Of a DNA stretch of 64,000 bases, positions 34,853-46,665 are shown in pieces. Source of the DNA: Myxococcales bacterium (GTDB lineage Bacteria > Myxococcota_A > UBA9042); the NCBI GenBank assembly GCA_009692425.1, contig SHZF01000014.1:19957-83956 (forward strand), in the 5' to 3' direction. Position 1 is the stretch's first letter. Each line of letters starts with the position of its first letter. Made by a program: the position numbers and the translations under genes. Below the pieces are notes generated by a model that saw only the letters and a list, made by a program, of their open reading frames with translations, was not told where the DNA came from and searched no databases.

Positions 34853-34899
34853 GACAACGGGCGGGCAGCGGCAGTTTCTTCCGCCCGGCGGCGCGCGAT

Positions 34900-36750
34900 T
34901 TGTGGGCAGCAGACCAGCTTCGGACGCTCCTCGATGAGCGTGTGATCGTGCTCGACGGCGCGATGGGCACGCAGCTCTACGACGCCGGCTTCAGCTACGA
35001 GCGTGCGTTCGACGGCCTGAACCTCAGCCACCCGCAGGTCGTGCGCCGCGTGCATCGCGACTACGTGGATGCCGGCGCGCACATCGTGACCACGAATACG
35101 TTCGGAGCCAACCGCCTGCGGTTGCAGCGCACGCACCTGGGCGAGCAGGTGGCAGCGATCAATGCGGCCGGCGTTCGGCTGGCCCGCGAGGCGGTCCACG
35201 CGCGGCCGCCGCACAACCGTCCCCTGGTGGGCGCAAGCGTCGGGCCGCTCGGGCAGCCGTTGGCACCGATCGGCCGACTGACGCGCGAATTGGCGGCTGA
35301 GGCGTTTCGCGAGCAGTTGCAAGCGTTGGCTGATGCCGACCCGGACCTGTTCCTGCTGGAGACGTTTTCGGACCTCGACGAATTGCGCCTGTGTGCCCAC
35401 GTGCTGGCCGAGGTGGCGCCGGGTGTCGCGTTCCTGGCGTTTGCGACGTTCACCGAAGAGGGCAAGACGATCTACGGCCACAAGCCCGAGGAGATCGCGC
35501 GCGGCCTACTCGCCGAAGGAGCCGCCGCGGTGGGCGCGAATTGCTCGACGGGTCCCCAGGCGCTCGACACGGTCGTCGAACGCATGGGGCGCGTCCCGCA
35601 CGCGCGCCTCGCCTTGTCGCCCAACGCCGGGCTGCCCCGCCTGGTCGATGGCCGCTACGTCTACGTGGCCTCTCCAGACTACTTCGCCGAGTGGGCCGTG
35701 CGCATGGCCGACGCCGGCGTGCGCGCGATCGGCGGCTGTTGCGGCACCGGACCGGGCCACGTCGCCAAGATGGTCACGGCCGTCGGCGTGCGGTCGCCGC
35801 AGGTGCGGGTGGTCGCCAACGAAGCACTGCCGGAGGCCCGCGACACGGACGCTCCCGTCCCGCAGGCGAGCGGGCGCGTCGGTTCGGACTTCGAGCGCAA
35901 GTTGGCTGCGGGCGCGTTCGTGGTCAGCGTCGAACTCGACCCGCCACGTGGCATCGACTGCGAGCGGCTGATTCATGGAGCCGTCGCGCTGCGGCAGGCG
36001 GGAGTCGACGCGATCAACATCGCCGATTCCCCACTCGCGACGGCGCGCATGAGCCCGTTGGCCTTGGCGGTGCTGATCCGCCAACAGGTGGACATCGAAA
36101 TCTTGCTGCACATGTCCTGCCGAGACCGCAACTTGTTGGGCTTGCTGGGAGAGTCGATGGGGTCACACGCGCTGGGCGTGCGCCACCTGTTGTGCGTCAC
36201 GGGCGATCCGCCTTCTGTCGGCGACTACCCCGGCACGCGCGGCGTGTTTGAGGTCGACTCGATCGGCTTGCTCGCGACATTGGCGCGCCTCAACCGCGGC
36301 CAGGACGCGAACGGCAAAGCGCTGAACTACCGCACTGATTTTCGCCTGTCGTGCGCCGTGAATCCGACGGCGCCAGACCTCGATCGGGAGGTCGAGCGCT
36401 TTCACCGCAAGGTCGATGCCGGAGCCACGTACGCGTTGACGCAGCCGCTGTACGATCCGGTCGATCTGGAGCGATTCATCGAACGCGCGCGCCCGCCCAT
36501 CCCGATCCTGGTGGGCGTGCTGCCGCTGCGCAATGCGCGCCACGCCCACTTCATCCACCACGAAGTCCCGGGCATGGCGATCCCGCTGTCGATTCGGGAG
36601 CGCATGCGGCAGGCAGGGGAGCGCGGACCCGACGAGGGTGTCGCGATTGGCCGCGAGTTCCTGGCCGCCGTGAAACCGCTGGTTGCCGGCACGTACCTGA
36701 TGCCGCCGTTCAACAAATTTGAAATGGCGATCGAGATGTTGGCTGACTAA
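34900..36750 (+). CDS. Bifunctional homocysteine S-methyltransferase/5,10-methylenetetrahydrofolate reductase
   Basis: A 616-residue fusion. Residues about 1-305 are a zinc-dependent homocysteine methyltransferase: Leu-Asp-Gly-Ala-Met-Gly-Thr near the start, with zinc ligands at Cys215 (Gly-Ala-Asn-Cys) and Cys280-Cys281 (Gly-Gly-Cys-Cys-Gly-Thr). Residues about 330-612 are a MetF-type TIM barrel (Phe-Val-Val-Ser-Val-Glu-Leu-Asp-Pro-Pro, His-Leu-Leu-Cys-Val-Thr-Gly-Asp-Pro-Pro). It couples folate C1 reduction with methionine formation and resembles YitJ of Bacillus in layout. The start is the TTG at 34900, the only plausible one. It follows the lipoprotein by 47 bp. Confidence 0.86.
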   Translation: MWAADQLRTLLDERVIVLDGAMGTQLYDAGFSYERAFDGLNLSHPQVVRRVHRDYVDAGAHIVTTNTFGANRLRLQRTHLGEQVAAINAAGVRLAREAVHARPPHNRPLVGASVGPLGQPLAPIGRLTRELAAEAFREQLQALADADPDLFLLETFSDLDELRLCAHVLAEVAPGVAFLAFATFTEEGKTIYGHKPEEIARGLLAEGAAAVGANCSTGPQALDTVVERMGRVPHARLALSPNAGLPRLVDGRYVYVASPDYFAEWAVRMADAGVRAIGGCCGTGPGHVAKMVTAVGVRSPQVRVVANEALPEARDTDAPVPQASGRVGSDFERKLAAGAFVVSVELDPPRGIDCERLIHGAVALRQAGVDAINIADSPLATARMSPLALAVLIRQQVDIEILLHMSCRDRNLLGLLGESMGSHALGVRHLLCVTGDPPSVGDYPGTRGVFEVDSIGLLATLARLNRGQDANGKALNYRTDFRLSCAVNPTAPDLDREVERFHRKVDAGATYALTQPLYDPVDLERFIERARPPIPILVGVLPLRNARHAHFIHHEVPGMAIPLSIRERMRQAGERGPDEGVAIGREFLAAVKPLVAGTYLMPPFNKFEMAIEMLAD

Positions 36751-36890
36751 TACCAAATCCCTTGAATTCTGCTCGGTACTCGCTCGCCGCGTTCGTCGCG
36801 AGCCCTCGATCCGATTCGGCGGGCTTGGGTATCATCACGCCGCGCCAAAGTCCCGCGCAGCGGGCGCCTATGCGGCCAGGCCAGCAACGC

Positions 36891-37772
36891 CTACAACTCG
36901 ATCACTTCGCCTTCCCGCACGAACGCCGCATTCGGGTGCATATCGCGCAAGGCGATGGCGATCTCATCGAGTTGTCCGTCCTCGCGCGCGGGCTCGTGGT
37001 GGAAAAGCAGCACGCGCTTGGCTCCCGCTGCCTTGGCGTGCCGCAGCGCCGCTTCGTGCGTGGCGTGGCCCCAGCCCCGGCGCGGCGGACCCGCGCGGCC
37101 GTGGTATTCGTCTTCGGTATAGGTCGCATCGACGGACAGCACATCGCAGTCGCGCGCCAGTTCCAGGAATACGGGGTCGAGTTCTCCGTCTGCCGGGTGC
37201 TCCCAGTCCGATGCGTGCACGAACGAGCGGCCATCGCACTCGAACCGGTACCCCACCACACCGCCTGGGTGGTGCAGGCGGCGCGTATGGATGTGGAGTG
37301 GGCCGAACTGGAGGGAATCGCCCATCGTCAGCCGCTTGAAGGTGATGGTGGCGCTCAGGTCGTCCATCGAGATCGGGAACGCGGGCTGGGCAAAGAGGGC
37401 GCGCAGGACATCCTCTACGGCAGAGCCATTGTGCAGGGCAGAGTAGACGTCGAACGTGTTGCCGGGCACGAGGAACGGGACGAAGAACGGAAAGCCCTGA
37501 ACATGATCCAGGTGCAGGTGCGTCATGAAAAAGGTGACGTTCACCGGCGCGCGCTTCATCAGCGAGTTGCCGAACAGGCGTACGCCCGTGCCCCCGTCGA
37601 TACCAAAGGTCTGGTCGCCCGCGACGAGTTCGAGGCTGGTCGTGTTGCCGCCGTAGCGCACGGTGTCGGGACCCGGGGCCGGGATGCTGCCGCGAACTCC
37701 CCAATACTTCACGCGGAACGGCACACGGGCATTGGTCGGCGCGCCGGGAGTCGATTCGGTCACGAAGTCCAC
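36891..37772 (-). CDS. MBL-fold metallohydrolase
   Basis: A 293-residue metallo-beta-lactamase-fold protein. The metal site has Thr-His-Leu-His-Leu-Asp-His (His85, His87, Asp89, His90), then His-His-Pro-Gly-Gly and Ala-Ser-Asp-Trp-Glu. The N-terminus Val-Lys-Tyr-Trp-Gly-Val-Arg-Gly-Ser-Ile-Pro-x-Pro-Gly is typical of a group related to RNase Z and PhnP phosphodiesterases, so a phosphodiesterase role is likely. The GTG at 37772 is the start; the GTG at 37763 is possible. No signal peptide. It converges with the methyltransferase gene. Confidence 0.82.
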   Translation of the reverse strand: MDFVTESTPGAPTNARVPFRVKYWGVRGSIPAPGPDTVRYGGNTTSLELVAGDQTFGIDGGTGVRLFGNSLMKRAPVNVTFFMTHLHLDHVQGFPFFVPFLVPGNTFDVYSALHNGSAVEDVLRALFAQPAFPISMDDLSATITFKRLTMGDSLQFGPLHIHTRRLHHPGGVVGYRFECDGRSFVHASDWEHPADGELDPVFLELARDCDVLSVDATYTEDEYHGRAGPPRRGWGHATHEAALRHAKAAGAKRVLLFHHEPAREDGQLDEIAIALRDMHPNAAFVREGEVIEL

Positions 37773-37944
37773 CTGGCCGAAGGACCGGGGTCGGATTGCC
37801 CGGCTGCCACCGCATGGCGGCAGCGCGACGTCGTGCGCACCGCACCGCCAGAGTTCCTCCGTTGCCCGTCAGGCCAGGTCCTCCAGCACCGCAGGCGAAT
37901 GTACACGCAAGTCCGGGCTTGCGGCAAGATTTCTGCCGGAGCCA

Positions 37945-38526
37945 TCAGGGTTGGGCCGCCGGTCGCTGAATCGGAATGCGCACGCGGGTCGATTCTCCGG
38001 CCCGTCCGAGGTCGAGGTCGAGTGAGTTCGCTGCGGCAACCTTGGCAAATGCGGTCACGAGATCGTCGGGCGTCACGATACGCACTCCATTAATCGCACG
38101 AAGAATGTCCCCTGGTCGTACCCCGCTGCGCGCCACGCGCGGGTCGCCATTCCACAGGCTAACGATCCGAAAACCGATCAATTGGCGGCGCGCGTCGAGC
38201 ACCGGCTCCAGCGGCACGTCGCGCAACAGCCAACCGGGCCCCCGCTGGAGCACCCGGTCGAGTTGGGCGACGGGGATCGTCAGAGGCTCCTGCAGCCCGT
38301 CCGCATCGATGCGTCGCGCGCCGCTGGCAGCCACCGCTCCACTGGCCACGGTGCGGGCGGCAGTGCCTTCTGTGCTGGGCGCAGGGTTCACATTGGCGGG
38401 CTCTGCGTGCCCCGACTCTGCGTTGCTTGCCGCGCCACAGGCCACCGTGCCGAAAGACACTGAGCCGACGCCGGCGGCCAGGACGGCCGCCAACCGCATG
38501 ACCGTCCAGCGCGGCCACACGGTCAT
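37945..38526 (-). CDS. Lipoprotein with PDZ domain (GspC-like C-terminus)
   Basis: A 193-residue protein with lipobox Gly-Thr-Val-Ala-Cys (Cys30). The C-terminal 100 residues form a PDZ domain: Phe-Arg-Ile-Val-Ser-Leu, then Arg-Ser-Gly-Val-Arg-Pro-Gly-Asp-Ile-Leu-Arg-Ala-Ile-Asn-Gly-Val. This resembles the C-terminal PDZ of type II secretion GspC, but no other secretion genes are nearby. It overlaps the upstream Cys-rich lipoprotein by four bases (ATGA) and is the last gene of the eno operon. Confidence 0.72.
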   Translation of the reverse strand: MTVWPRWTVMRLAAVLAAGVGSVSFGTVACGAASNAESGHAEPANVNPAPSTEGTAARTVASGAVAASGARRIDADGLQEPLTIPVAQLDRVLQRGPGWLLRDVPLEPVLDARRQLIGFRIVSLWNGDPRVARSGVRPGDILRAINGVRIVTPDDLVTAFAKVAAANSLDLDLGRAGESTRVRIPIQRPAAQP

Positions 38527-38893
38527 GGGGCTGCGCCGCAGAAGGAGTGGGTGGCCGCTTCGAGCCGGTCGGGCTTGCCGAGCAGGTCGGATCGACACAC
38601 GAGACCCTCGCGGCACCCGTCCTCGGCGCTGCACGATCGCATGCACGCCCGCACATCTGCCCCGAAATCGACGCAAATGGCCTCCGGAGGGCACTCACCG
38701 GGGCGGCAGGGCGTACGCAGGCAATAGCCCTGTGGCAGCGTGGTGTCGCACGTGAGCGTGGTGCCGCACTGGCTGTCGGCGGCGCACTCATCGCCCACGG
38801 TGGGACCGCACGCGACCAACCCGAGGCAGGCGAACGCAAGGCGGACGCACGCGCCCGCGAAGGTACGGCAACGCGCGCGGCAGGGCAGGCGGG

Positions 38894-38897
<4 letters not shown>
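38523..38897 (-). CDS. Small Cys-rich lipoprotein
   Basis: A 124-residue protein with a long basic N-terminus and lipobox Leu-Val-Ala-Cys (Cys30). The mature part has about a dozen Cys in a pattern of small disulfide-bonded modules (Asp-Glu-Cys-Ala-Ala-Asp-Ser-Gln-Cys-Gly, Cys-Arg-Pro-Gly-Glu-Cys-Pro-Pro). Such modules are common in myxobacterial surface lipoproteins. It overlaps both neighbours by four bases. Confidence 0.7.
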
Positions 38898-42854
<3,957 letters not shown>

Positions 42855-42948
42855 TGCTTGCCGGGTTGTGTCGAGGCGTGGACGCGGCGAGCCCCGCGTC
42901 CTACCCTGCGCGACCCCGAGCGGAATGCAGCCCGCCGATTGGAGAGCC

Positions 42949-43911
42949 ATGCACAAGGTCGTCATCCTCGGTTCCGGCCCGGCCGGCCTGACCGCCGCCA
43001 TCTACACCGGCCGCGCGCTCCTCGAACCTGTTGTTTTCGAGGGCGGTTTCCACGACACGGGCGAACTGATGACGCCCGGCGGCCAGTTGATGATTACGAC
43101 GGAAGTGGAGAATTTTCCGGGATTTCCCGAGGGAGTCACCGGCCCGGAACTCGTCGAACGCTGCCGCAAGCAGGCCCAGCGGTTCGGCGCCGTGCACCGC
43201 GACGAAGTCATCGAAGAGGTCGACTTCTCCGGATTCCCGCTGCGGCTGCGTGCCAGCGACGGATGGGTCGAGGCCGCCACCGTGATCGTGGCGACCGGAG
43301 CCAACGCGCGCTGGCTGGGCTGCAAGGGAGAAACCGAGTACCAGAACCGCGGCGTGAGCGCGTGCGCGACATGTGATGGGGCTTTTTTCAAGGACATGGA
43401 GGTCGTCGTAGTCGGCGGCGGCGACACGGCGATGGAGGAGGCGAACTTCCTGACCCGCTACTGCCCGCGCGTCACGATCGTCCACCGCCGCGACAGTTTT
43501 CGGGCGTCGAAGACGATGGCGCAGCGCTCGCTGCAGAACCCGCGCATTTCCGTGCAGTGGAACGCCGTCGTCGACGAGGTCGTCGGTGATGGTCGCCGTG
43601 TCACCGGCGTGCGCCTGCGCTCGACCGCCGACGACAGCGTGCGCGACTTCGCGTGCCAGGGCGTGTTCGCGGCGATCGGGCACGAGCCAAACACGAAGGT
43701 GTTTCGCGGCCACCTCGACCTGCATGACGACGGCTACGTCCGCGTCGGGCCGCGGCTGACGACGAACGTGGCGGGCGTTTTTGCCGCTGGGGACGTGTGC
43801 GACAAGCGCTACCGCCAGGCGATCACGGCGGCGGGCATGGGGTGCATGGCGGCGCTCGAGGCGGAGAAGCACCTCGACGAACTCGTCGCCGCCGGGCGCA
43901 TCGGCCATTGA
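42949..43911 (+). CDS. trxB: Thioredoxin-disulfide reductase
   Basis: A 320-residue FAD enzyme reducing thioredoxin with NADPH. The FAD-binding Gly-Ser-Gly-Pro-Ala-Gly-Leu-Thr-Ala-Ala is at 8-17. The redox pair is Cys139-Ala-Thr-Cys142-Asp-Gly. The NADPH site has Val-Val-Gly-Gly-Gly-Asp-Thr-Ala, and the second FAD motif is Ala-Ala-Gly-Asp-Val-Cys-Asp. GGAG precedes the ATG. It converges on murI with three bases between the stops. Confidence 0.96.
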   Translation: MHKVVILGSGPAGLTAAIYTGRALLEPVVFEGGFHDTGELMTPGGQLMITTEVENFPGFPEGVTGPELVERCRKQAQRFGAVHRDEVIEEVDFSGFPLRLRASDGWVEAATVIVATGANARWLGCKGETEYQNRGVSACATCDGAFFKDMEVVVVGGGDTAMEEANFLTRYCPRVTIVHRRDSFRASKTMAQRSLQNPRISVQWNAVVDEVVGDGRRVTGVRLRSTADDSVRDFACQGVFAAIGHEPNTKVFRGHLDLHDDGYVRVGPRLTTNVAGVFAAGDVCDKRYRQAITAAGMGCMAALEAEKHLDELVAAGRIGH

Positions 43912-43914
43912 TCG

Positions 43915-44784
43915 CTACAGATCGACCACGCAGGCGTCGGCGGACGCGACGTCAAAGAACAGGCCGCCGACGCGCAAGAACCGATCGAGCGAGTCGGTGG
44001 CGCACAGTTGCGTTGCGCCCGGCCGGTCCGGCAACGCGGGGGCGGCCAGCAGCGCGGCGAGATCGTTCGAGACGGCGTCGGCCGAATCGACCAGTGCCAC
44101 GGGGCGCCCGAGAATCTCGGTGACGACGCGGGCAATCAACGGCTTGAACACGGGGTAGTGCGTGCAGCCCAGCACGAGCGTGTCGATTTGCGCGACGTCG
44201 GGTTCGGCCAGCCACGGGCCGAAGTAGGCGCGCAGGGTGGCTTCGGCGGCCGGATGGTCGAACCAACCCTCCTCGGCGAGGCTGACGAGGAGCGGCGTAG
44301 CGCGGACATGAACGCGCGCGTCCGGTGCAAGCGCGGCGATCGCAGCCGGGTAGGCACCCGAAGCGACGGTGCGCTCTGTGCCGATCACGCCGATGTGGCC
44401 CGACAGGGTCGCCGCCACGGCCGCGCGCGCGCCGGGCTCGACGACACCGAGCACAGGGAGGCCATGGCGGGCCCGCAGCGCCGGAAGCGCGCAGGCCGAC
44501 GCCGTGTTGCATGCGACCACGAGCGCGTCGGCCGGAACGTCGAGCAGCCGTGCCGACGCCTGCAACGCGTACTTGACGACCGTTTCCGCGCTTTTTGTTC
44601 CGTAGGGCAGCCGCGCCGTGTCGCCAAGAAAGCGCACGTCGAGCCAAGGCAATCTGCGCCGCACGGCCGCCACGACGGTCAAGCCGCCGACGCCAGAGTC
44701 GAATACGGCGACCCGGGCAGGCCGCGGCAGGGCGGGCGCGGGCGCGGGGGCTACGGCGGCTGCGGGCGACGGAGACTTCGACAT
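43915..44784 (-). CDS. murI: Glutamate racemase
   Basis: A 289-residue cofactor-independent racemase supplying D-glutamate for peptidoglycan. [10 protein letters not shown] begins at 28. The two catalytic Cys are Cys92 (Ala-Cys-Asn-Thr-Ala-Ser) and Cys207 (Gly-Cys-Thr-His-Tyr-Pro). The N-terminus has a 20-residue Ala/Pro extension. The ATG at 44784 is preferred to the TTG at 44793. Confidence 0.95.
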   Translation of the reverse strand: MSKSPSPAAAVAPAPAPALPRPARVAVFDSGVGGLTVVAAVRRRLPWLDVRFLGDTARLPYGTKSAETVVKYALQASARLLDVPADALVVACNTASACALPALRARHGLPVLGVVEPGARAAVAATLSGHIGVIGTERTVASGAYPAAIAALAPDARVHVRATPLLVSLAEEGWFDHPAAEATLRAYFGPWLAEPDVAQIDTLVLGCTHYPVFKPLIARVVTEILGRPVALVDSADAVSNDLAALLAAPALPDRPGATQLCATDSLDRFLRVGGLFFDVASADACVVDL

Positions 44785-44820
44785 GGGCGGCAATCATCAA
44801 CGGTGGGCACCGAAGTCTCA

Positions 44821-44849
44821 TTGGCCGCTGGCGACGGGTCAAGTATGCT
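44821..44849 (+). promoter_or_regulatory. Candidate promoter of the matrixin-like gene
   Basis: TTGGCC at 44821-44826 and TATGCT at 44844-44849, 17 bases apart. A TTGACC on the opposite strand overlaps it (44839-44834), so a divergent promoter pair for murI is possible. Confidence 0.42.
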
Positions 44850-44908
44850 GCGAAGGCCCCCTTGCGCCGGAGCCCGGTACGCAGCACGGGTGGCGCCGGA
44901 CGGTAGCG

Positions 44909-45934
44909 GTGGGCCGCAAAAGCGACACAAGGACGCAGCGCGGCGATGCATGGGCAGCGATCGGCGCGACCCTCCTCGGCGCAGGCTTCGGGCTGGCGGC
45001 TTGCGGTGAAGCTGCTGCCGGCGCGGCCGGTGCTCCGCCGGACTCGGTGTTTTCGAGCGACGTCATCGCACCGAGCAACGTCACTGCAGCGAACAAAGGG
45101 GCTGCCCCGGGCTGGAGCCAGTACCGCACCGGCGATGGTGTCTGTGGCTTGCGCTGGCATGTTCCGCGCATCGAGTTCAAGACGGACCGCCGCGGGCTGC
45201 GCGACGTGCCACAGGGGACGTTCGAGGCGACGGTGCGCACGGCCCTGCAATCGTGGCAGGCGATCTCGTGCGGCGTGTGCGTTTCTCCCAACGGCGCCAT
45301 GTGCGCGCCCGTCGCATGTGCGCCGCAACCGCTCGGACTCGAGTTCACGCTGGCCGGCTCAGCGACGGCGACGGAGGCGGGCGCGAGCTGCACGCAGCGC
45401 TCCTCCACCGGCACCTGCACCGCCGTGACGTCGAACGGCAACTTCTTCCTTGGCGTGCAGGATCCGGCCCAGTGGCACTACGGCATCGGCGTCGTCGGCC
45501 TCACAAAACTGACGTTCAACCACGCGGACGGCGACATCGCAGACGCAGACGTCCTGCTCAATGACGTGCACCAGACGTTCACGCCGGCTTCACTGTGCTA
45601 CACGCTGACGCACGAGACCGGCCACGTTCTCGGGCTCGACCACAGCCTGAACCCGGACGCGACGATGTACATGTCAGGCGTCAAGTCGACGTGCGCGCTG
45701 CACGCAGACGATCGCCTCGGCGCGTGCCACGCCTATCGGACACGGTGCGGGGCGGCGACCGTGTGCCAAGACTCCACTGCTTCAGGTGGAGGCTCCAGCG
45801 CAGGCTGTGCCGCCGCGAGCACCTCCGGCGGCGGCGGCGGATTCTTGGCCAGCGTGATGGTGCTGGCCCTGTGGCTGGCCCTGTGGCTGGCCCGTGGCCG
45901 CGGTCGCTTTCGGTCCACAGGCCCAGTGGGCTAG
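44909..45934 (+). CDS. Matrixin-like zinc metalloprotease with MYXO-CTERM-like tail
   Basis: A 341-residue secreted protease. The zinc motif His-Glu-Thr-Gly-His-Val-Leu-Gly-Leu-Asp-His is at 235-245, with a Met-turn candidate Met-Tyr-Met near 253, as in M10 matrixins. Several Cys pairs suggest disulfides. The N-terminus has a possible lipobox (Leu-Ala-Ala-Cys32). The C-terminus has Ser-Ala-Gly-Cys, a Gly-rich linker, a hydrophobic helix and Arg-Gly-Arg-Gly-Arg, typical of Cys-dependent sorting tails. The GTG at 44909 is the best start seen. Its 3' end overlaps that of the CPBP protease gene on the other strand. Confidence 0.75.
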   Translation: MGRKSDTRTQRGDAWAAIGATLLGAGFGLAACGEAAAGAAGAPPDSVFSSDVIAPSNVTAANKGAAPGWSQYRTGDGVCGLRWHVPRIEFKTDRRGLRDVPQGTFEATVRTALQSWQAISCGVCVSPNGAMCAPVACAPQPLGLEFTLAGSATATEAGASCTQRSSTGTCTAVTSNGNFFLGVQDPAQWHYGIGVVGLTKLTFNHADGDIADADVLLNDVHQTFTPASLCYTLTHETGHVLGLDHSLNPDATMYMSGVKSTCALHADDRLGACHAYRTRCGAATVCQDSTASGGGSSAGCAAASTSGGGGGFLASVMVLALWLALWLARGRGRFRSTGPVG

Positions 45935-46665
45935 CCGTACAGTCGGTGCAGGGCCTGCATCGCCACGTTGGCCAGCGCGTGATGAATCGCCGGGGCGAGC
46001 GCGCCGCCCGAACGCTGGGCGAGCCAGGCGAACACGAGGCCTGGAAAGAACACGAGCAGTCGGTGCGGCGCAGGCGTCGCCACGAGGTGGATCACGGCAA
46101 ACAGTGCCGCCGACGCCACGTGCGCCGCCCCGAACGGCACGCCGAGAATGCGCGTCTGCGGTGGCCAACACCCGCGCAGGCGCGCCAGCACGTAGCCGCG
46201 AAAGAAGGCTTCCTCGGGCACCGCGACGACCACGAATTGCGTCAAGGCGAGCCATGCGAGCCAGCCCGGCCCCCACTGCGCCAGTTCCGGCGGAGCCGTC
46301 CAGAGCCCCGGGCCGGCGCCGCGGGCGAGGCCATGCACGGTCGTCTGCCACCCGTCGAAGCCGGCCGCGAACAAGACCAGCACGACGGCACTGACGGCCA
46401 TGCCGAGGCCAAGCGCGCGCCACGGTTGCGGTCCCGGCAGGCCGAGCGGGTCGCCTTCAAACGGTCGCTGCCGCGCCACCAGCAACGGCACGCCGAGAAA
46501 CGCCGCCGCCACGAGTGCGCCCCCTTCGCGGGCCATCCAGTCCGAGTACTCTGCCGCAACCTCGACGGCGGCAATCGCGACGGCGACGGCCGCGACGGCA
46601 AGCACGACCTCCGCCGCGTGGCGAGGTTCGCGCGCGGGCTCACCTGGCGGGGCAACAGACGTCAC
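45931..46665 (-). CDS. CPBP-family intramembrane metalloprotease
   Basis: A 244-residue polytopic protein. Glu151-Glu152-Ala-Phe-Phe-Arg-Gly-Tyr is the first catalytic motif. His193 follows, and Ala-Ile-His-His-Ala-Leu-Ala-Asn at 226-233 is the second metal motif. About seven hydrophobic segments are present. CPBP enzymes include type II CAAX proteases, and some myxobacterial members (myxosortases) process Cys-containing C-terminal tails. With a MYXO-CTERM-like protease as convergent neighbour, this is a plausible candidate, but I cannot place it in that subfamily. The start overlaps the PilZ gene by four bases. Confidence 0.82.
   Translation of the reverse strand: MTSVAPPGEPAREPRHAAEVVLAVAAVAVAIAAVEVAAEYSDWMAREGGALVAAAFLGVPLLVARQRPFEGDPLGLPGPQPWRALGLGMAVSAVVLVLFAAGFDGWQTTVHGLARGAGPGLWTAPPELAQWGPGWLAWLALTQFVVVAVPEEAFFRGYVLARLRGCWPPQTRILGVPFGAAHVASAALFAVIHLVATPAPHRLLVFFPGLVFAWLAQRSGGALAPAIHHALANVAMQALHRLYG

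Noticed and set aside
36795..36830. Inverted repeat GCTCGC...GCGAGC between convergent genes as terminator
   Set aside because: The stem is short and no T-run follows on either strand.
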